A DNA stretch of 64,000 nucleotides from NCBI GenBank assembly GCA_024364735.1, contig JAGFNQ010007682.1, positions 1-64,000 on the forward strand, in the 5' to 3' direction. The notes below the pieces were generated by a model that saw only the letters and a list, made by a program, of their open reading frames with translations, made no database searches and was not told where the DNA came from. The translations under genes were made by a program, and so were the position numbers. Source of the stretch: Boesenbergia rotunda (lineage: Eukaryota > Streptophyta > Magnoliopsida > Zingiberales > Zingiberaceae). Below are positions 46,956 to 58,459 of this stretch, piece by piece; within the stretch, counting starts at the first letter, position 1; every line of letters begins with the position of its first letter.

Positions 46956-49169
46956 TGTAGGGACCGGGTGCATGTTGACATGGATACGGGTTCGTAATTT
47001 TAAAATTTAATTACGTGCAGCGGAAGGTTTAGCATAAATAATTTTTCAAATTATTTTAACCACGTAACTTGCATGCAACCTTATGTTGTGGAGACATGAT
47101 CATACATTTAAAATTTTGCAGAAAGTAAACTAATTTACTTAATACCTCGCGTAACTCGTAGAATGGGACGAGATTCAACCGTAGCGTCCCTTGGAAGCTC
47201 CGCCTCTATTTGCATCCACGCTGAGTTTTCTTCAGGATGACTTCGCAAAGCCACGAGTTTCATGCCGACAAGAACTACTAGATTCTCCAAAGGCACGACA
47301 AGAATACCAAGAGAGAGATGGAAAGAATAACCACCAAACGAAGAACGGAATCAAGATTCCGGGAGGAAGGAAGGAGTCGCGCCCGCTTCTTCTTCTTCTT
47401 CGGCTTCTTCTTGGTGGTGGAAGCTCACGGCAAAGGGGGAGGGCTCTAGGGCCGGCGGCACTAGAAAAGGGAGAGGGAGAGAAGGAGAGGGAGAGAGGCT
47501 AGGTAAGAATCCTTTATCTCTTGGATTAATTTCCAAGCCTTGCCTTGGTACCTTTATATAGTAGCCTCTTAATAGCCAAGTCTCCTCTTAACAGAATAAA
47601 TTTTTCATAAGAAATTTATCTTATAAATTTTTCTATGAATTATTCCGTTATGCCAAGTTTTTATTATAACTGAATTTATAATAAAAACAACCATGTCTCC
47701 CCTTTTATTATGGAAAGAAATTTCTTTATATAAATTTCTTTATCATGGTAAATCAATCCATTATTGATTTTATAAAATAAAATAAACCAATCCAAGGTTT
47801 ATATTAATTTCCATGAAAAATAAATCTCTTTATATAAATTTCTTTATACAAATTTCTTTATCCATAATTTTATAAGACAAACCACGCGCGGTTTATTTTA
47901 TAAATTTGAACCAAACAATTTGGTTCTTCCCTCTTATTGTGGCTGGCCAAACAAAGAGGGTGGGGACCCTCTTTGGCCGGCTAAACCCAAGCCACAATCT
48001 CACGAATTAAACTCATTTAATTCGTTCAATAAGTCTTCAAAAGACTTAGCCATTTTATGCTTCCGATGCGTCTCTGAAAAATTCAGATTCAACGTATCTC
48101 TCTTGATCGGAAAATCCAATTTTCAACTCATTTTAAATCCCTCGGATTACTCGTAGTGCATGTGACTAAATAGGCTTTCGATTTATGTTGGCCGTCTATA
48201 ATTAACCAATTATAGAACGATCATGAGTGGCGCCTAGTAGTACATCATGATCCCCAATTAATCGAAAGATCAACGGTTGACCTCAGAAATAATTCTGAAA
48301 CCCTTCAGCAGCTTTAATGAATCGTACCTCATTCCCTTCACCATCTTATCCCCACTTGGTTCAGGACACGGTCTATGTGTGTCAGTCCCCACTAGGCTGA
48401 CTACGTCACACCTAGCCCAAGTAGTGTCTTTCTCGTCCAACGGATTCTAATTACTCTCATGTTTCTGAGAGATTCATACTCGGAACATGTGATGCTCTGG
48501 CCAGAGGCTTCGAGTAACAATCCGACGATAGGCCTTGGGTATACATCTCCTCGCAAGGAGTGGTGAATCCTTTGTAGGTTGTTCAAACATCTTCGGGCAC
48601 TTCAGCTTATACCGAATCATCCTGGGTCCACACCTCCTTGGAGATGCTTGCTTAAGATGTCAAAGTATATGTCTTCATTACCAAGATGACTTGAACACCG
48701 CAAGTCAAAGGGACATCGCACTTAAGCTGCAGTAAGAACTTCATTAACATATCTATATGTAGATCACCATATGAAGTTTTACAGCTAGCCACTCCAATGA
48801 ACTAGTTCCCTTAACTAGCATTCATGTTTATCTCCGGACATTCCAATGTCACCAGCCAGTGAGAATCAGCTGATTAGAGAATAACCCATGCTAGTCTCCA
48901 CAGAATTGATAGTGTCCGTATTTATCAATTCATCGACTAGGGACAATTTCAATACTTCACAATTGCACATGTAGAGATAATCACTAGTTGTGAATTCATC
49001 ACAAATTCTCTCATGCTGTGAATTGTATTGTGGGCATTCAGTAAATGAGTTTAAGATCTCAATCAAATACACGAACATGTATACTCAAATAGTGAATATT
49101 CATTTATTAAAGTAAATGATTACAATCATAAGGAGATTGCCTTAGGACACTTCTCTCATATTACTAACA
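46956..49169 (-). repeat. Solo LTR of family F nested in the 5' LTR
   Basis: 2,214 bp, TGTAGGGACC...CTAACA ends, full length against 37699-39904. Flanked by ATCTC on both sides (46951-46955, 49170-49174), an exact 5-bp target duplication. No internal region, so it is a solo LTR left after LTR-LTR recombination. Confidence 0.92.
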
Positions 49170-49499
49170 ATCTCAATGTCACCAGCCAGTGAGAATCAGC
49201 AGATTAGAGAATAACCCATGCTAGTCTCAACAGAATTGATAGTGTCCGTATTTATCAATTCATCGACTAGGGACAATTTCAATACTTCACAATTGCACAT
49301 GTAGAGATAATCACTAGTTGTGAATTCATCACAAATTCTCTCATGTTGTGAATTGTATTGCGGACATTCAGTAAATGAGTTTAAGATCTCAATCAAATAC
49401 ACAAACATGTATACTCAAATAGTGAATATTCATTTATTAAAATAAATGATTACAATCATAAGACGATTGCCTTAGGACACTTCTCTCATATAACTAGCA
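49170..49499 (-). repeat. Family F 5' LTR, second part
   Basis: Matches the last ~330 bp of the 37699-39904 copy (39575-39904), the portion missing at 46955. It looks at first like a tandem copy of the end of the solo LTR, but the target duplication shows it is the split LTR's remainder. Ends in CTAGCA where the other copies have CTAACA. Confidence 0.88.
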
Positions 49500-50166
49500 C
49501 TCAGTCCCTCGGACCAAGACTTCATGCCCAGCTTCACTCACCGGGACTTCGGTCAACCTGGCTTCACTCACCAGGACCCGGCTTCACTCATCGGGATTTC
49601 CAATCACCTAACCCTCCGAGTTAGGAATTTCCACACCTAGCCCTCCAAGCTAGGACTTTTCCACACCTAACCCTCCAAGTTAGGATTTCATCCACCTAGC
49701 CATCCAAGCTAGGACTTTTCCACACCTAACCCTCCAAGTTAGGATTTCATCCACCTAGCCCTCCAAGCTAGGATTTTTCCACACCTAACCCTCCAAGTTA
49801 GGATTTCATCCACCTCGCCCTCCAAGCTAGGACTTTTTCACACATAACTCTCCAAGTTAGGATTTTATCCACCTAGCCCTCTAAGCTAGGACTTTTCCAC
49901 ACCTAACCCTCCAAGTTAGGATTTCATCCACCTAGCCCTCCAAGCTAGGATTTTTCCACACCTAACCCTCCAAGTGAGGATTTCATCCACCTTGCCCTCC
50001 AAGCTAGGACTTTTTCACACCTAACCCTCCAAGTTAGGATTTTATCCACCTAGCCCCACTAGGTATTCCTAGTCCACGACCAGGACTTAATCATAATCAT
50101 CTCATCAACCTAAACTAAAATCAATGTCAATACCAAAACAACAATTAAGGTCAGACTGCATCAACA
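49500..50166 (-). repeat. SIRE LTR fragment with long hairpin array, inverted
   Basis: Ends GCATCAACA, the inverted LTR start. The array at 49607-50063 has about 15 units alternating CCTAAC-CCTCCAA-GTTAGG and CCTAGC-CCTCCAA-GCTAGG, a dimer of about 60 bp repeated seven or eight times. Upstream, CACTCACCGGGACTTCGG and CACTCACCAGGACCCGG match the + copy at 37410-37451 in reverse. Confidence 0.88.
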
Positions 50167-53100
50167 AACAAAAATTCCAAGTGGAGCACTTAGTTCTCCA
50201 TTATCATGAAAGGTTCCAAGCTGTGAAAGTTGTAGAAATGTGAAAGGCAGAAATGGAAAAAGGCAAACTTAGTTATGCAGTCCAAGAAGCAGTCCAAATA
50301 TCTGTGAGTTGGATGAATGGAAGCTGCCAATTTAGATGTGAATTGAATCTGGGAGGCTAAAACTGAGTGGTTGCATTAAACAATGAGAACAAGCAAAGTC
50401 ATCAAGCATCATTCCATTGAACCAAGCTGAAATGTCAGAACCATTCAGAACTTTTCAAAAATGTTCAAATCTGTCGGAAATGGGAAAAAGGTAGGCCACT
50501 GGTTTGAAGCTGAAAGGAAAATAAGTTAGAATAGAGTTGAGAAGTAGCTGAACCATTAAATGAAAAAAATAGTGAAGTTTAAACTGCCAACTGCTGAGAT
50601 TTGTTTTGCAAGCTTCTAAACGTGAGTTGGAGATGAGTCTGAGCTACTACAAATTGCTGGGAATGAGGAAGTTTTGCTAGCCATTACTAAGGATTTGGGG
50701 AATGGGCAGTGAGAAGAAGAAAAAAAACACAGAACAACAGAAGGAAGAAAAAAAAGAAAAGAAGGAAAAAAAAGAAGCATGAAGTATCAGGAGTTGGATG
50801 AGATTTCTGAATTGGAAGATGTGAACAAGGTGCTAGTTGAATTTTTAGAGTGAGTTATTCATTGAAATGAAGTAAACTCTCGGCAGAAAACAATTTCAGA
50901 TTCTACTCAGTTTCATTCTGTTGGTGCTCTGATCGGTCTCCAAACCGATCAAGGAAGTGTCTGATCGGTCTCTTGACCGATCAGAAGAAGACGTGACCGA
51001 TCAAAAGAAGGCCAGCCCGATCAGAAGAAGTTCAGAAGTCCAGATCGATGTCCTGATCGGTCTTCTTGACCGATCAGGAAGAGCCTGATCGGTCTCTTGA
51101 CCGATCAGCAGAGGTTGAATCACTAAATTCAGTAATTTCAGAGTCACTGTCTGTTCCTTGCTCAATTTTAAGCTCTGATTTCTACAGAGAGGAAAAAAGG
51201 GACAAAGTTCATCTAGTGACATTCTTTAGTATCCAAGTCTACCACTTTCTTAAATTTTCATCTACTACATTTCTATTTCATTTTATCATTACATATTTCC
51301 TAACTTTTTCAAATAAGCCCTTGTAGGTGTGGTTTCAACTCAAGAATAATGGTGGAGAGTAGAGCATAAGCAAGCTTATGGTAGTGCAAGAAACATGATG
51401 TGTTTGAGTGAGTTTCACTTTCATCAAAAATGTAGAACTTAGGAAGAGAGCCACCAAAAATTTCCTTGAGACGATTTGTGTGTTTAATTTATCTCAATTA
51501 GTCATGAAGGATGAAGTATACTTTGTTGTCGACTAAGGACAAAATTCTAGTCTATTGAGTTTAGATTTTTGAGATTTGACAACCCTAGGTAATTTCCTTT
51601 CAATTGCTTCTAACTGTGATTGAGAATAAATTAGGGGGTACATCATTAGTTCATTAGTTAGTTTGTACGAGACGCCCAAGAGCAAGTGTGGGGGAGTTGA
51701 TAATTACCATTTTGATAATCAAATTAGGCTCTCAAATTCATGTTTTGATCCCTTTTTATATGCTTAAGTTTGCATTTACATTAGATTCCAGGAGTTATTT
51801 CTATTTTAGCTTTGAATGCAAATCTTTGTATATTTGAGATATTTTGGCATTAAAATTTGAATCTAATTTTGTAGGATTCGAACAATCATGGACCTAGATC
51901 AGATTGGATCAATCTTGAGTTCAAACTTGGCTTCAATCAAGAGGATCAAGAGATGGATAAATGTGGGTTGTCCAATCAAGAAACGGGGAGATCTGAGCAT
52001 CTATCAGCTTCTGATCAATCCGAGCTCAAGATAGAGTTAATCAAGAGCATAGATTATGATATGAAGTTTTGGTCCAAATCAGAAGTCATCTAGCCATTGG
52101 ATCAAGCTCGAGAGGAGTCTAAGTCATCCATTCAAAAGGAAGGGTAATCTGGCCATCCGTAGCAGATCTGATCGATCCAAGCTGAGGAAAAGTAGATCCT
52201 AACGATTTATGCTGATCTGGAAAGTTTGGAATCAATCCGAGATGATCTGACCGTTGGATGAAGCGAGGATGATCACAACCGTTCATTTTAAATTGGAATT
52301 AATTAAATCAGAGAACTTCTCCGCCCGAGCTCTATCATCGCGAATTCTTCCAGTTCTTCATGTTCTTAGTGATTTTTCATCTTTCTTCTCCGATCGCGCA
52401 CAGCCAACATCAGATCTAAGCCTTTGTTTCAAGTTTTCGAATCATCGAGATCGATTCTCCGTGAATTTTGCTAATCAGATTTGTCTCAGGAAGCTCAGGT
52501 GAGGGTTTCGTCGGAGCTCTATTTCCGCCGACTGATTTCTTGTTGATCGCTGGGTTTTCTTCGATCGGAGCTGTTAGAGCAATTCGGAGGGGTTCTTCGG
52601 AGTGTTCTGAAGGTTTCTGAGCCGAAGTCACCGTTCGTCCAATCAAGAAAGAATAGCTCGGTGGGAGATTTCAGATATTGATCGGTCTTATTGATCGGAC
52701 AGAGACACTTCTGATCGGTCGTCAGTCCGATCAGAAGGAGTCCTGATCGGTTTCGTGACCGGTCAGGAAGAGCAATACGCGCCAGTCAAGTGCAAACTGA
52801 TCTAGGGAGTTGTTCCTTTGCTGATTTTCGAGCTAGAGGGTTTCTAGCTGGGCTTTTGTGTGACAGCAAGAGGAAATCTTGGCAAGGGACTGATTTGATA
52901 TTCAATTTAGGAAAATTTTGGTTCTAAACACTTATTTCTTCAAGTTGTTTCGGTTTGTATCAAACTACACTTCAGTTAAGTTTCTTTAGCTTGCTTTGTT
53001 CTAGTTTTCACTATTCTGCAATTAGTTCCCTGCATTCATGTTTACTTCTTCAATTTCTTTAGCTTGCTTTGTTTCGGTTTGAATTTAATTGCTTAGTTGT

Positions 53101-53386
53101 CAAATAGGTTAAGTGTAGTTTCCGCAATATTCGAATTTGTTCAGCTTTAGCTGGGTTTATTCTGTTTCAAACTGTTATTTCATTATTATTTGCAAAAACC
53201 CCCATCTCACTTGAAAACCCAAAACGTAAAATGACGAATTCAAGCTGGAACTAAGTATTCTTAACTAGTCCTTGGAAAAATATGACTTGAGGCTCCTATA
53301 CTACACTTAATTTTGTGAGCTAAGGATTTTCAACTAATAATTTCAAATTTGAGGCTCATCGTGATACTCGTTGTGGGATATCATCA
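50167..53386 (+). mobile_element. Athila-like remnant: 3' region and 3' LTR
   Basis: 50167-51684 resembles 30500-31942 of the complete element (A-rich purine stretch, four hairpins at about 50930-51110), 51685-51697 is the polypurine tract, and 51698-53386 is a 3' LTR similar to 31956-33686. The gag-pol part is gone, replaced at the left by a SIRE LTR fragment. No coding sequence. The LTR has diverged further and has three hairpins at about 52675-52775 with altered stems. Confidence 0.82.
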
Positions 53387-53688
53387 CATATCAAGGATGA
53401 CCATCACCTTATCTGCGATGGCCTCGATCCCTCTCTCTGTCACCATGTAGCCTAGGAACCAACCGCTCTTTACCCCGAACAAACACTTGGCCAGGTTCAA
53501 CTTCAACCGGTTGGCCCTCAAGGTGGCGAAAGTCTCTTCTAAGTCAGATATCATGTCTTTACCCCTGTCTGTCTTGACCAGGATGTCATCTACATAGACT
53601 TCAATGTTCCTCCCGATCTGATGCCTGAGGACTTTGTCCATCATACACTGGTAGGTTGCCCCAGCATTGCGCAACCGAAAAGCATGAC
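53387..53688 (-). pseudogene. pol: Gypsy reverse transcriptase fragment
   Basis: About 100 codons of RT on the minus strand: HAFRLRNAGATYQCMMDKV, the catalytic Y-V-D-D in IEVYVDDILVKT, NRLKLNLAKCLFGVKSGWFLG, then IADKVMVILDM, cut at 53387. The wording (NAGATYQ, VYVDDILVK, KCLFGV) is that of the Tat lineage of Ty3/gypsy. The LTR of the next element cuts it at 53688. It is a remnant of an older gypsy element into which others were inserted. No other part of this element is visible nearby. Confidence 0.85.
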
Positions 53689-53994
53689 TGTAACGACCCA
53701 TAAAATTTTCTCAATATTTTCTTTAAAATATTGATCATGCCTAGATAGATTCTCGAGGAATATAGGGACACTAGTATGAACCTTAGCATGATTATCGATG
53801 ATTTTCCATATAGATTAAGAAGCTAAGTAATAATGGGTCTTCCATGGGCCCTTCTAATACCATGGCCATTAAGGGACCTTAGGTAAAATTTTATCATGAA
53901 GGAAAATAGATTTCAATTAGGAATATTAACATAAACCTTAGTGGGCTCTTATATGGGCCTTGGCAAAAATAATTATAAAAGCAATAAAAAGAAG

Positions 53995-54066
53995 TGCATG
54001 CACCAAGGATTGAACCTTAGACCTAGTATATCACCATGCATGTACTAACCAATTCAACTAGCAACA
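53995..54066 (-). other. tRNA-like module in LTR, antisense (copy 3)
   Basis: On the minus strand TGAATTGGTTAGTACATG (A-box-like) and GGTTCAATCC (B box, 54016-54007). About 110 bp upstream of the TATA box. Confidence 0.55.
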
Positions 54067-54171
54067 AAGTGCTATTAGAGAATGAAGAGGATTTTTGGTT
54101 AAGGCTAAGAGGAAGTGAAGAGTCACCATGTGAAGAAGCACCATGCCCCTTCACTTGCCCCCTTCATGTAG

Positions 54172-54179
54172 TATAAAAG
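54172..54179 (+). promoter_or_regulatory. TATA box of Tekay-like LTR
   Basis: TATAAAAG followed by a CT-rich leader with CCTCCTTCTAGCCGAAACCC. Related but weaker words lie at the same place in the minus-strand LTRs (about 10490, 60895). Confidence 0.65.
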
Positions 54180-54430
54180 AGAAGGGAAGGGAAGAGACAA
54201 CTTAGCACTTAAGTTTTTGTTCTTCTTCCATCAAAGCTCTCTCTTTTCCTCTCCTTCCTCCTTCTAGCCGAAACCCACAAGGGGGTTTCTCCTTTGGAAA
54301 AGCTTCACAAGAAGGCTTCTTCTTCAAGATCTAAGGGCTTCCTACAAGGCTACAAGGGCTAGGGGTGGTCTATGGTCAAGGAGGTTTTCTTTTGCTTCTC
54401 TATTCAAGGTAATAACCAAGATAAACCAAG

Positions 54431-56579
54431 GTAAGACTCCCTCACCTGTGGTATAATAGTTTATGGGTTTATCATGATTTAAGATGAATGTTTGGGATTT
54501 GTATTGAGAAAACTATGGATTAGGGTCTCTTAAACTTTCGGCCAAAGCATGTTTTGGGTCTATGATGATGTTAAAACCCCACTTATGTTTCCTAATGTTT
54601 TCTTATGATAAATAAAGTAGAAATTATGATTTTGGAAAATTTTGTAACACCCTAAGACCCTCTAGGATTTTCGGCCACCTCCCTATTCCTAGGGTTGGGA
54701 TTAGATCTAACCCTCTAATAATATTTCTTATATTTCTCATGATGCAAGGAATGTTAATGATGGTTTATGTGAACTTTTACATGCCTTATGACCCTTGTAA
54801 GTTTCGGCCAAGTTAGGTTATGAGGCAAGGGGTTAGGGCTAACTTCAAGCAAAGGTTCTAATGGTTACTATGAGGTTGTATGTAAGGTGTTAGATGTAAA
54901 TTGGGAATTGTATGAAATTTTCTATGTACTTGGGACCCTATAGGGTTTCGGCCAAGGTCAATTAGTGGGGCTAAAAACCTAGGGTTAGCCCTAATCATGG
55001 GGTCTAATGGCTCCCTATGACATTGTATGTAATGTATGGACTTTCTTTTACTTATGGAACCTTTCATGTTGATTGAATAATGGAGCCTCCTCCTATTGAA
55101 CTTTCGGCCAAGTCCATGGTCAAGGGTTTGGGTTGAGTTAAGGTCTCAAGGATACTTGTTTATAGTTTACTATGATGTATGTATATGTTTAAGCATGTTG
55201 TAAGAATTTTTATGTTACCTTAAACCCTAGCTTTATGTGTTATGTATCATGACTTTGTATGTGTAGGTTATGTGTTATGTTTATTCATGAATGATTTAGA
55301 CCATATACCATGAACATATGTAATTGATGTAGGCTTCATGTTATATAGAATAATGCATGTAAAATGTTAAATGCCTATAATAGATATATGGTTATGAAGG
55401 TCTATACATGTTCTATGATGAATGCCATGAACCTAAGTAGTAGGTATTATGTTCATATGAATCTTACCCATGCAAGCCCTATGATGGATACTATGATTAT
55501 GTATGCTAGATGATATGTATCATGTATGAAATGCATGTTTACCTTATGTACCATGACCATGCAAGCTTTATGAACCAAGATGATGTTTATGCCTGGAGGC
55601 ATAATTATGTATGTATGTCATATTTTATGAATGAGGATGATGAATGAAGATAATGTTTATGCCTTCAAGGCGTAATGATGTTATGTAACAAGTATGAATG
55701 AGGAAATGCCAAGTATGAATGAGGAAATGCCAAGTATGCTTTATGTCATGCTTCATGTAGCAAGATTATGTTTTTGTCTTAGAATATGTTATGTATGTCT
55801 ATGAATGATGAAGCATGCGAAGTTATTTTACTTTATGAATGGGCATGTACCGGTCCGAAGTAAGGGTCCAAGGGATGGGCACCTTAAGAACGTCTCGGTT
55901 CTGGACTACCGTAACTGTCCACGGTTCTGGGACTACCGTAGCTATCCAACAGGGATGGGCACCTTAAGAATGCCTCGGTTTTTGGAACTACCGTAGTTGT
56001 TCCTACCCTAGTTAGTCGAGACTAACTACCTCGTATTTACTTAGGGATGCGCGCATATGATGTATGTATGTGGTACAAGCAGGGGACCCCAATGATGTTA
56101 TGATTATGTTTAAGTATTTATAAGTATGATTTTCAAATAAGCATCCTTATGTTATATGCATTTGACTCATGCATCCATTCATGATATGCATCTACTCCAT
56201 GTTAAGTATTTCACATGCCATGTTATGTTTATGTTGATGTCGAGAACCATGCCATGTTATGTTTATGTTTATGTCGAGAATCATGTCATGTTATGTTTAT
56301 GTTTATGTCGAGAGCCATACCATGTTATGTTTATGTTTATGTCGAGAACCATGCCATGTTATGTTTATGTTTATGTCAAAAACCATGCCATGTTATGTTT
56401 ATGTTTATGTCAAGAACCATGACCATGTTATGTTAAGTATTTTATATGCCTATGTTTGTATCAGAACTTCTATATGTTAAGCATGTTATATGTTTTATGT
56501 ATGCGATGCATGGTCTTAGTGAGTAGGAAAGAGTCTTACTAAGCTTATGTGCTTATAGTTTTACTTCCTTATACTGCAG
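54431..56579 (+). other. Predicted intron inside Tekay-like LTR (copy 3)
   Basis: CCAAG|GTAAGACT at 54431; TTACTAAGC about 40 bases upstream of a pyrimidine-rich TTTTACTTCCTTATACTGCAG-like acceptor ending at 56579. Splicing would shorten the leader by 2.15 kb and leave the primer-binding site. Confidence 0.5.
56214..56437 (+). repeat. 34-bp tandem repeat, about 6.5 units
   Basis: Units CATGCCATGTTATGTTTATG... repeat every 34 bp. Because 34 is not a multiple of 3, all three frames read the same repetitive Tyr-Val/Cys-Leu words, a by-product and not a gene. Confidence 0.9.
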
Positions 56580-57009
56580 ATCAAGCAAGAGGATATTAAG
56601 GGATGCCGCAGGAGGGGCAAGAGTGTGTGTGTGGCAGTGACATGGCAGAAGAAAAAGGAAAAGTTTTAATATTTATGCTTTGTCACCTGTTCTATATTTT
56701 GCATTGTCCTCTTAAGTCTCATGCTATACTTATAATGGTTGGATACACTTGCTACTTATGTTGCTTATGGATGACTGATGTGATTTTATATCATGATGCT
56801 ACGTATGATGTTAATATGCTAAGTTACCATGTCACAATGTTTAGGAATGATAGTTAATGCATGTATACATGATTCAAGTGTTAGGCATGTAGGTATAAAA
56901 GTTTTAAATTATTCCGCTGCATTACGATATTCATATGCCTAGATGTATGTTAGCGTGACGCCGTCTCTCACCACACTGTAAGGTCTGGAAAAAGACGGGT
57001 GTTACAGGT

Positions 57010-57021
57010 TGGTATCAGAGC
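57010..57021 (+). other. Primer-binding site (tRNA-Met)
   Basis: TGGTATCAGAGC, three bases past the LTR end. Confidence 0.92.
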
Positions 57022-57318
57022 CGTTTGCCATCTCACTACACACACATCAAACCTTCATCCTGCCACTTCCATGTAAGTACCTCTATGCATATCTTATTTT
57101 CGTTCATGATTCTAGAATATGCAAGTATGCATGACATTTTACGATACTAGAATATGCAAGTATGAATGATATCTTATGATAGCAAGTACTTTTAGGATAT
57201 GTAACTATGAACGATACTTTACCTTATTTTTATGAAACCAAATACTTTAGAATTGGATATGCGGGTAGGAATGACAAAAACATATATTAGTCATACTTGT
57301 CTTTTTATGAAGAGAAGC

Positions 57319-58035
57319 ATGGCTAGAAGACAGAGTAACAGACTTAATGAGACAACTCCATCGCCTGACCTGATGCAATTAGTGACCGAACTTCAGCGTC
57401 AAGTTACTGAGCAGCAGCAAACCATTAATCCCTTGATGAATCAACAAGAAAATTCTACCACTCCACCTGTGAACCAGACTGCTATACCCGTCGCACCCAC
57501 GGTTACGCAAACCCCTCCGACAGGCCCGACCACTGTAGCACGACAAGAGGCTTATCTGATCCAGTGGTTGAGGCTGAAACCGGAAAATTTCTCACGTGCT
57601 GGCGAACCATGGGATGCCTAAGCATGGCTCAAGACCGTAGAAAGTACAATGGAGCTGTTGGACTAGCCTGAACATGAGAAGATCAAGTGTGCATCATTCT
57701 GCCTTTTTGTGGATGCCAAAATGTGGTGGGAAAGGGTCAAGGCCAAGAGACAGGTGAACCAGATGACGTGGTCAGATTTCGAATCAGAGTTCTTCGAAGA
57801 ATTCTTCAATATGCGTGTCACCAACAAACACTACGACGAGTTCACAGAATTCCGACAGGGCAACCTCTCAGTCAATGAAGTTGTGAAGAAATTTAACCGA
57901 CTGGCTCGCCTATGCCCTGAGCTAGTCCGCACTGAGAAAGAAAGGGTCCGACTTATGCTGAAGATGTTGCGGCCCGAAATAGCTCTGAACGTGGCCGGCG
58001 GAGTTAACAGACCGCAGACCGCCGAGGAGATGTTT
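57319..58035 (+). pseudogene. gag: Gypsy gag, truncated and with stops
   Basis: ATG at 57319 (MARRQSNRLNET), homologous to the minus-strand gag at 12863. A Gln-rich coiled segment (LQRQVTEQQQTINPL) precedes the capsid domain YLIQWLRLKPENFS. Stops at about 57618 (Gln to TAA) and 57664 (Trp to TAG) separate it from the continuation MTWSDFESEFFEEFFNMRV at 57760-58035. It ends at NRPQTAEEMF where the next LTR was inserted; the last residues of the open frame beyond 58035 come from that LTR. Knuckles and protease are absent. Confidence 0.87.
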
Positions 58036-58459
58036 TGTAACGCCCGTCTTTTCCCCCACCTTATGGCGTGGTGAGAAACGGCGTTACGCTATCATACATA
58101 AACATGGGAACATCATAATGCAGCGGAAACATTTAAAAACTTTATACATACATGCACCTAACTCTTGAATCATGAATATATGTCTTAACCATTGTTCCTA
58201 AACATGGTAACATGGGATCTTAGCGTATTAACATCATACTTAGCATGATGACATAAAATCACATGAGTCATCCATTAGGCAACATAAGTAGCAAGTGTAT
58301 ATTTTTCTTGACAAAACCATCCTAAGTATAGCATAAGACTTGTAAAATGTAGAACATGTGACAAAGTATAATATTAAAACTATTCTTTCTGCCATGTCAC
58401 TGCCACACACACACTCTCTTGCCCCTCCTGCTACTTCACTTAATAACCTCTTGCTTGAT

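Larger units (their letters stand above)
37699..49499 (-). mobile_element. Family F Ty1/copia retrotransposon, with nested solo LTR
   Basis: Minus-strand element: 5' LTR (49499-49170 and 46955-45179, split by a solo LTR), primer site 45177-45166, leader, gag, protease, integrase, RT, RNase H, 3' LTR (39904-37699). All genes are broken. Flanking 5-mers (GGTGA left, CTCAG right) do not match, and the two flanks are SIRE LTR fragments in opposite orientation. The lineage within copia is not resolved. Confidence 0.88.
53689..57006 (+). repeat. 5' LTR, Tekay-like (3.32 kb)
   Basis: Starts TGTAACGACCC, ends GGGTGTTACA. Inverted and similar to 58036-61386. Contains a tRNA-like module (53995-54066, minus), a TATA box (54172-54179), a predicted intron (54431-56579), and a 34-bp tandem repeat (56214-56437). 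Confidence 0.9.
53689..58035 (+). mobile_element. Tekay-like gypsy, 5' LTR and partial gag
   Basis: 5' LTR 53689-57006, primer site, leader, and gag up to 58035, where another Tekay-like LTR in opposite orientation begins. The interrupted element's remainder is not in the window. Confidence 0.87.

Noticed and set aside
49170..49499. Tandem duplication of the end of the solo LTR
   Set aside because: The ATCTC target duplication shows it is the far part of the interrupted 5' LTR.
49607..50063. CRISPR-like regular repeats
   Set aside because: Units are hairpins about 30 bp apart with repeated, not unique, spacers, inside a plant LTR.
56156..56480. Overlapping open frames rich in Tyr-Val-Tyr-Val and Cys-Leu-Cys-Leu
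   Set aside because: Product of a 34-bp tandem repeat inside an LTR; all frames read the same words.
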